The notes under the pieces are model-generated. The model was not told where the DNA came from. It searched no databases and worked only from the letters and a program-made list of their open reading frames with translations. Shown piece after piece: positions 63,185-64,000 of a DNA stretch of 64,000 nt (its first letter is position 1; every line of letters begins with the position of its first letter). Source of the DNA: Paulownia fortunei (lineage: Eukaryota > Streptophyta > Magnoliopsida > Lamiales > Paulowniaceae); NCBI GenBank assembly GCA_019321725.1, contig CM033115.1, positions 6,210,673 to 6,274,672 on the forward strand, read 5' to 3'. Both the position numbers and the translations under genes were made by a program.

Positions 63185-63740
63185 TTAGTCTCGCGAAATC
63201 TTCATACTTGAATGGCTTAGTGAAGATATTTGCAATCTAATCTTGATATTTTACGTACTTGACTTGAACTTCTTTCCTCAAAATACTTTCTCTAATATAG
63301 TGGTAGCAAATGTCAATATGCTTGCTTCAGTTATGAAAAACTGGATTCTTGGTCAATGCTATTGCTGACTTGTTGTCCACACAAATATCAGTTGGTTCTT
63401 CTTGCAATATGTTCATTTCTTTCAACAAATTTCTTAGCCATATTGCATGACTAACGTATGACGTAGCAGCTACATACTCAGCTTCATAGGCTGATAGAGT
63501 GACAATTGGTTACTTCTTCGACATCCAGGTGAAGACAGTATCTCCTATAAAAATTACAAAGCCAGTTGTACTTTTTCGATCATTAGTATCTCCAGCCCAA
63601 TCACTATCACTCTATCCGATAAGCTTATAATCATTAGAAATTGAATAGAACAAGCTAAAATTGATTGTACCTTTTAAGTAACGAAGAATTCGCTTAGCAG
63701 TCTTGAAGTGGATTGTTGTAGGATTCAGTCACAACCTCCT
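63185..63740 (-). pseudogene. copia RNase H remnant
   Basis: The minus strand reads AKRILRYLKGTINFSLFYS, SDSDWAGDTNDRKSTTGFV, LSAYEAEYVAATSY and VDNKSAIALTKNPVFHN, the copia RNase H series, ending at NIFTKPF just before the LTR. A few stops are present (for example after YKLIG and after MSKK). Homology stops abruptly near 63712, so the body of the element is missing from the window. Confidence 0.85.
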
Positions 63741-64000
63741 AACAATATGAATACACATATATATAGAGACAACCTGTGCAACATAATTTGTGCATGTATA
63801 TGTGTCTATATCCTCTTTTGTTTTTTGTTAGTTTAACAAAACATTGATAAAAGTAAAGTAATTTCACATCATGTAATACTATATATACATATGTAGTTAT
63901 TAAAACATTAACAAGGTCTATAAAAGTCATCACAAACTCAAACTCTCTATCACAAAGGAGTTTTGAAAGTGATATACATGATAAAGTCACTAATATAATA
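63741..64000. other. Right edge, AT-rich
   Basis: There is no copia homology and no gene recognised. An 83-codon minus-strand frame here shows no domain. Confidence 0.4.

Overview
The window is nuclear DNA of a flowering plant, most likely a eudicot. It is AT-rich, its genes are split by introns with GT-AG borders, and most of it is layers of decayed transposable elements. I cannot name the species. I see no tRNA, rRNA, CRISPR array or bacterial-type operon.

Layout. Positions 1-8185 are the exact reverse complement of 20297-28481: every mirrored pair I compared sums to 28482 with no indel. The inner end of the right arm touches a run of exactly 100 N (20197-20296). Both arms carry the 5' part of the same purple acid phosphatase gene (PAP15/phytase type), on the minus strand at left and the plus strand at right. 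Only the right copy reaches its 3' exons (to about 31.2 kb) inside the window. The position of the gap makes a flipped duplicate contig the leading explanation; a genuine recent palindrome is the alternative. Between the arms lie a foldback element (8.86-9.82 kb), unassigned AT-rich DNA, and a decayed minus-strand Ty1/copia element (about 12.6-19.94 kb). A non-coding LTR element (14281-17078) has inserted into the copia reverse transcriptase, flanked by the 5-bp duplication CTTAT.

From 31.3 to 40.8 kb there is a broken open region of unknown origin (32.65-33.87 kb), a dispersed repeat (copy A), a trace of a LINE RNase H and a foldback element. Exons 2-6 of an ER lumen protein-retaining receptor gene (ERD2, the K/HDEL receptor) occupy 40853-46789. 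Its 5-kb third intron holds a 113-bp tandem duplication and two TIR/foldback elements. Then come a short minisatellite, repeat copy B (48.4-50.3 kb) and a degenerate retroelement-associated gene with an acidic tail and a following LTR-like region (50.56-53.76 kb).

A DUF247 (UPF0481) gene lies on the minus strand at 54160-55555, with an in-frame stop and a frameshift. From 56.5 to 60.15 kb are minus-strand Ty3/gypsy pieces joined in an unusual order. The right edge holds the 3' end of another minus-strand copia element: its RNase H and a complete 406-bp LTR.

The functional host genes are PAP15-like (secreted phosphatase/phytase, phosphate mobilisation) and ERD2 (retrieval of ER residents from the Golgi). 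DUF247 is doubtful. Nothing suggests these genes act together. The window shows no new coded system; its strongest points are the large inverted repeat and the nested and foldback non-autonomous elements.
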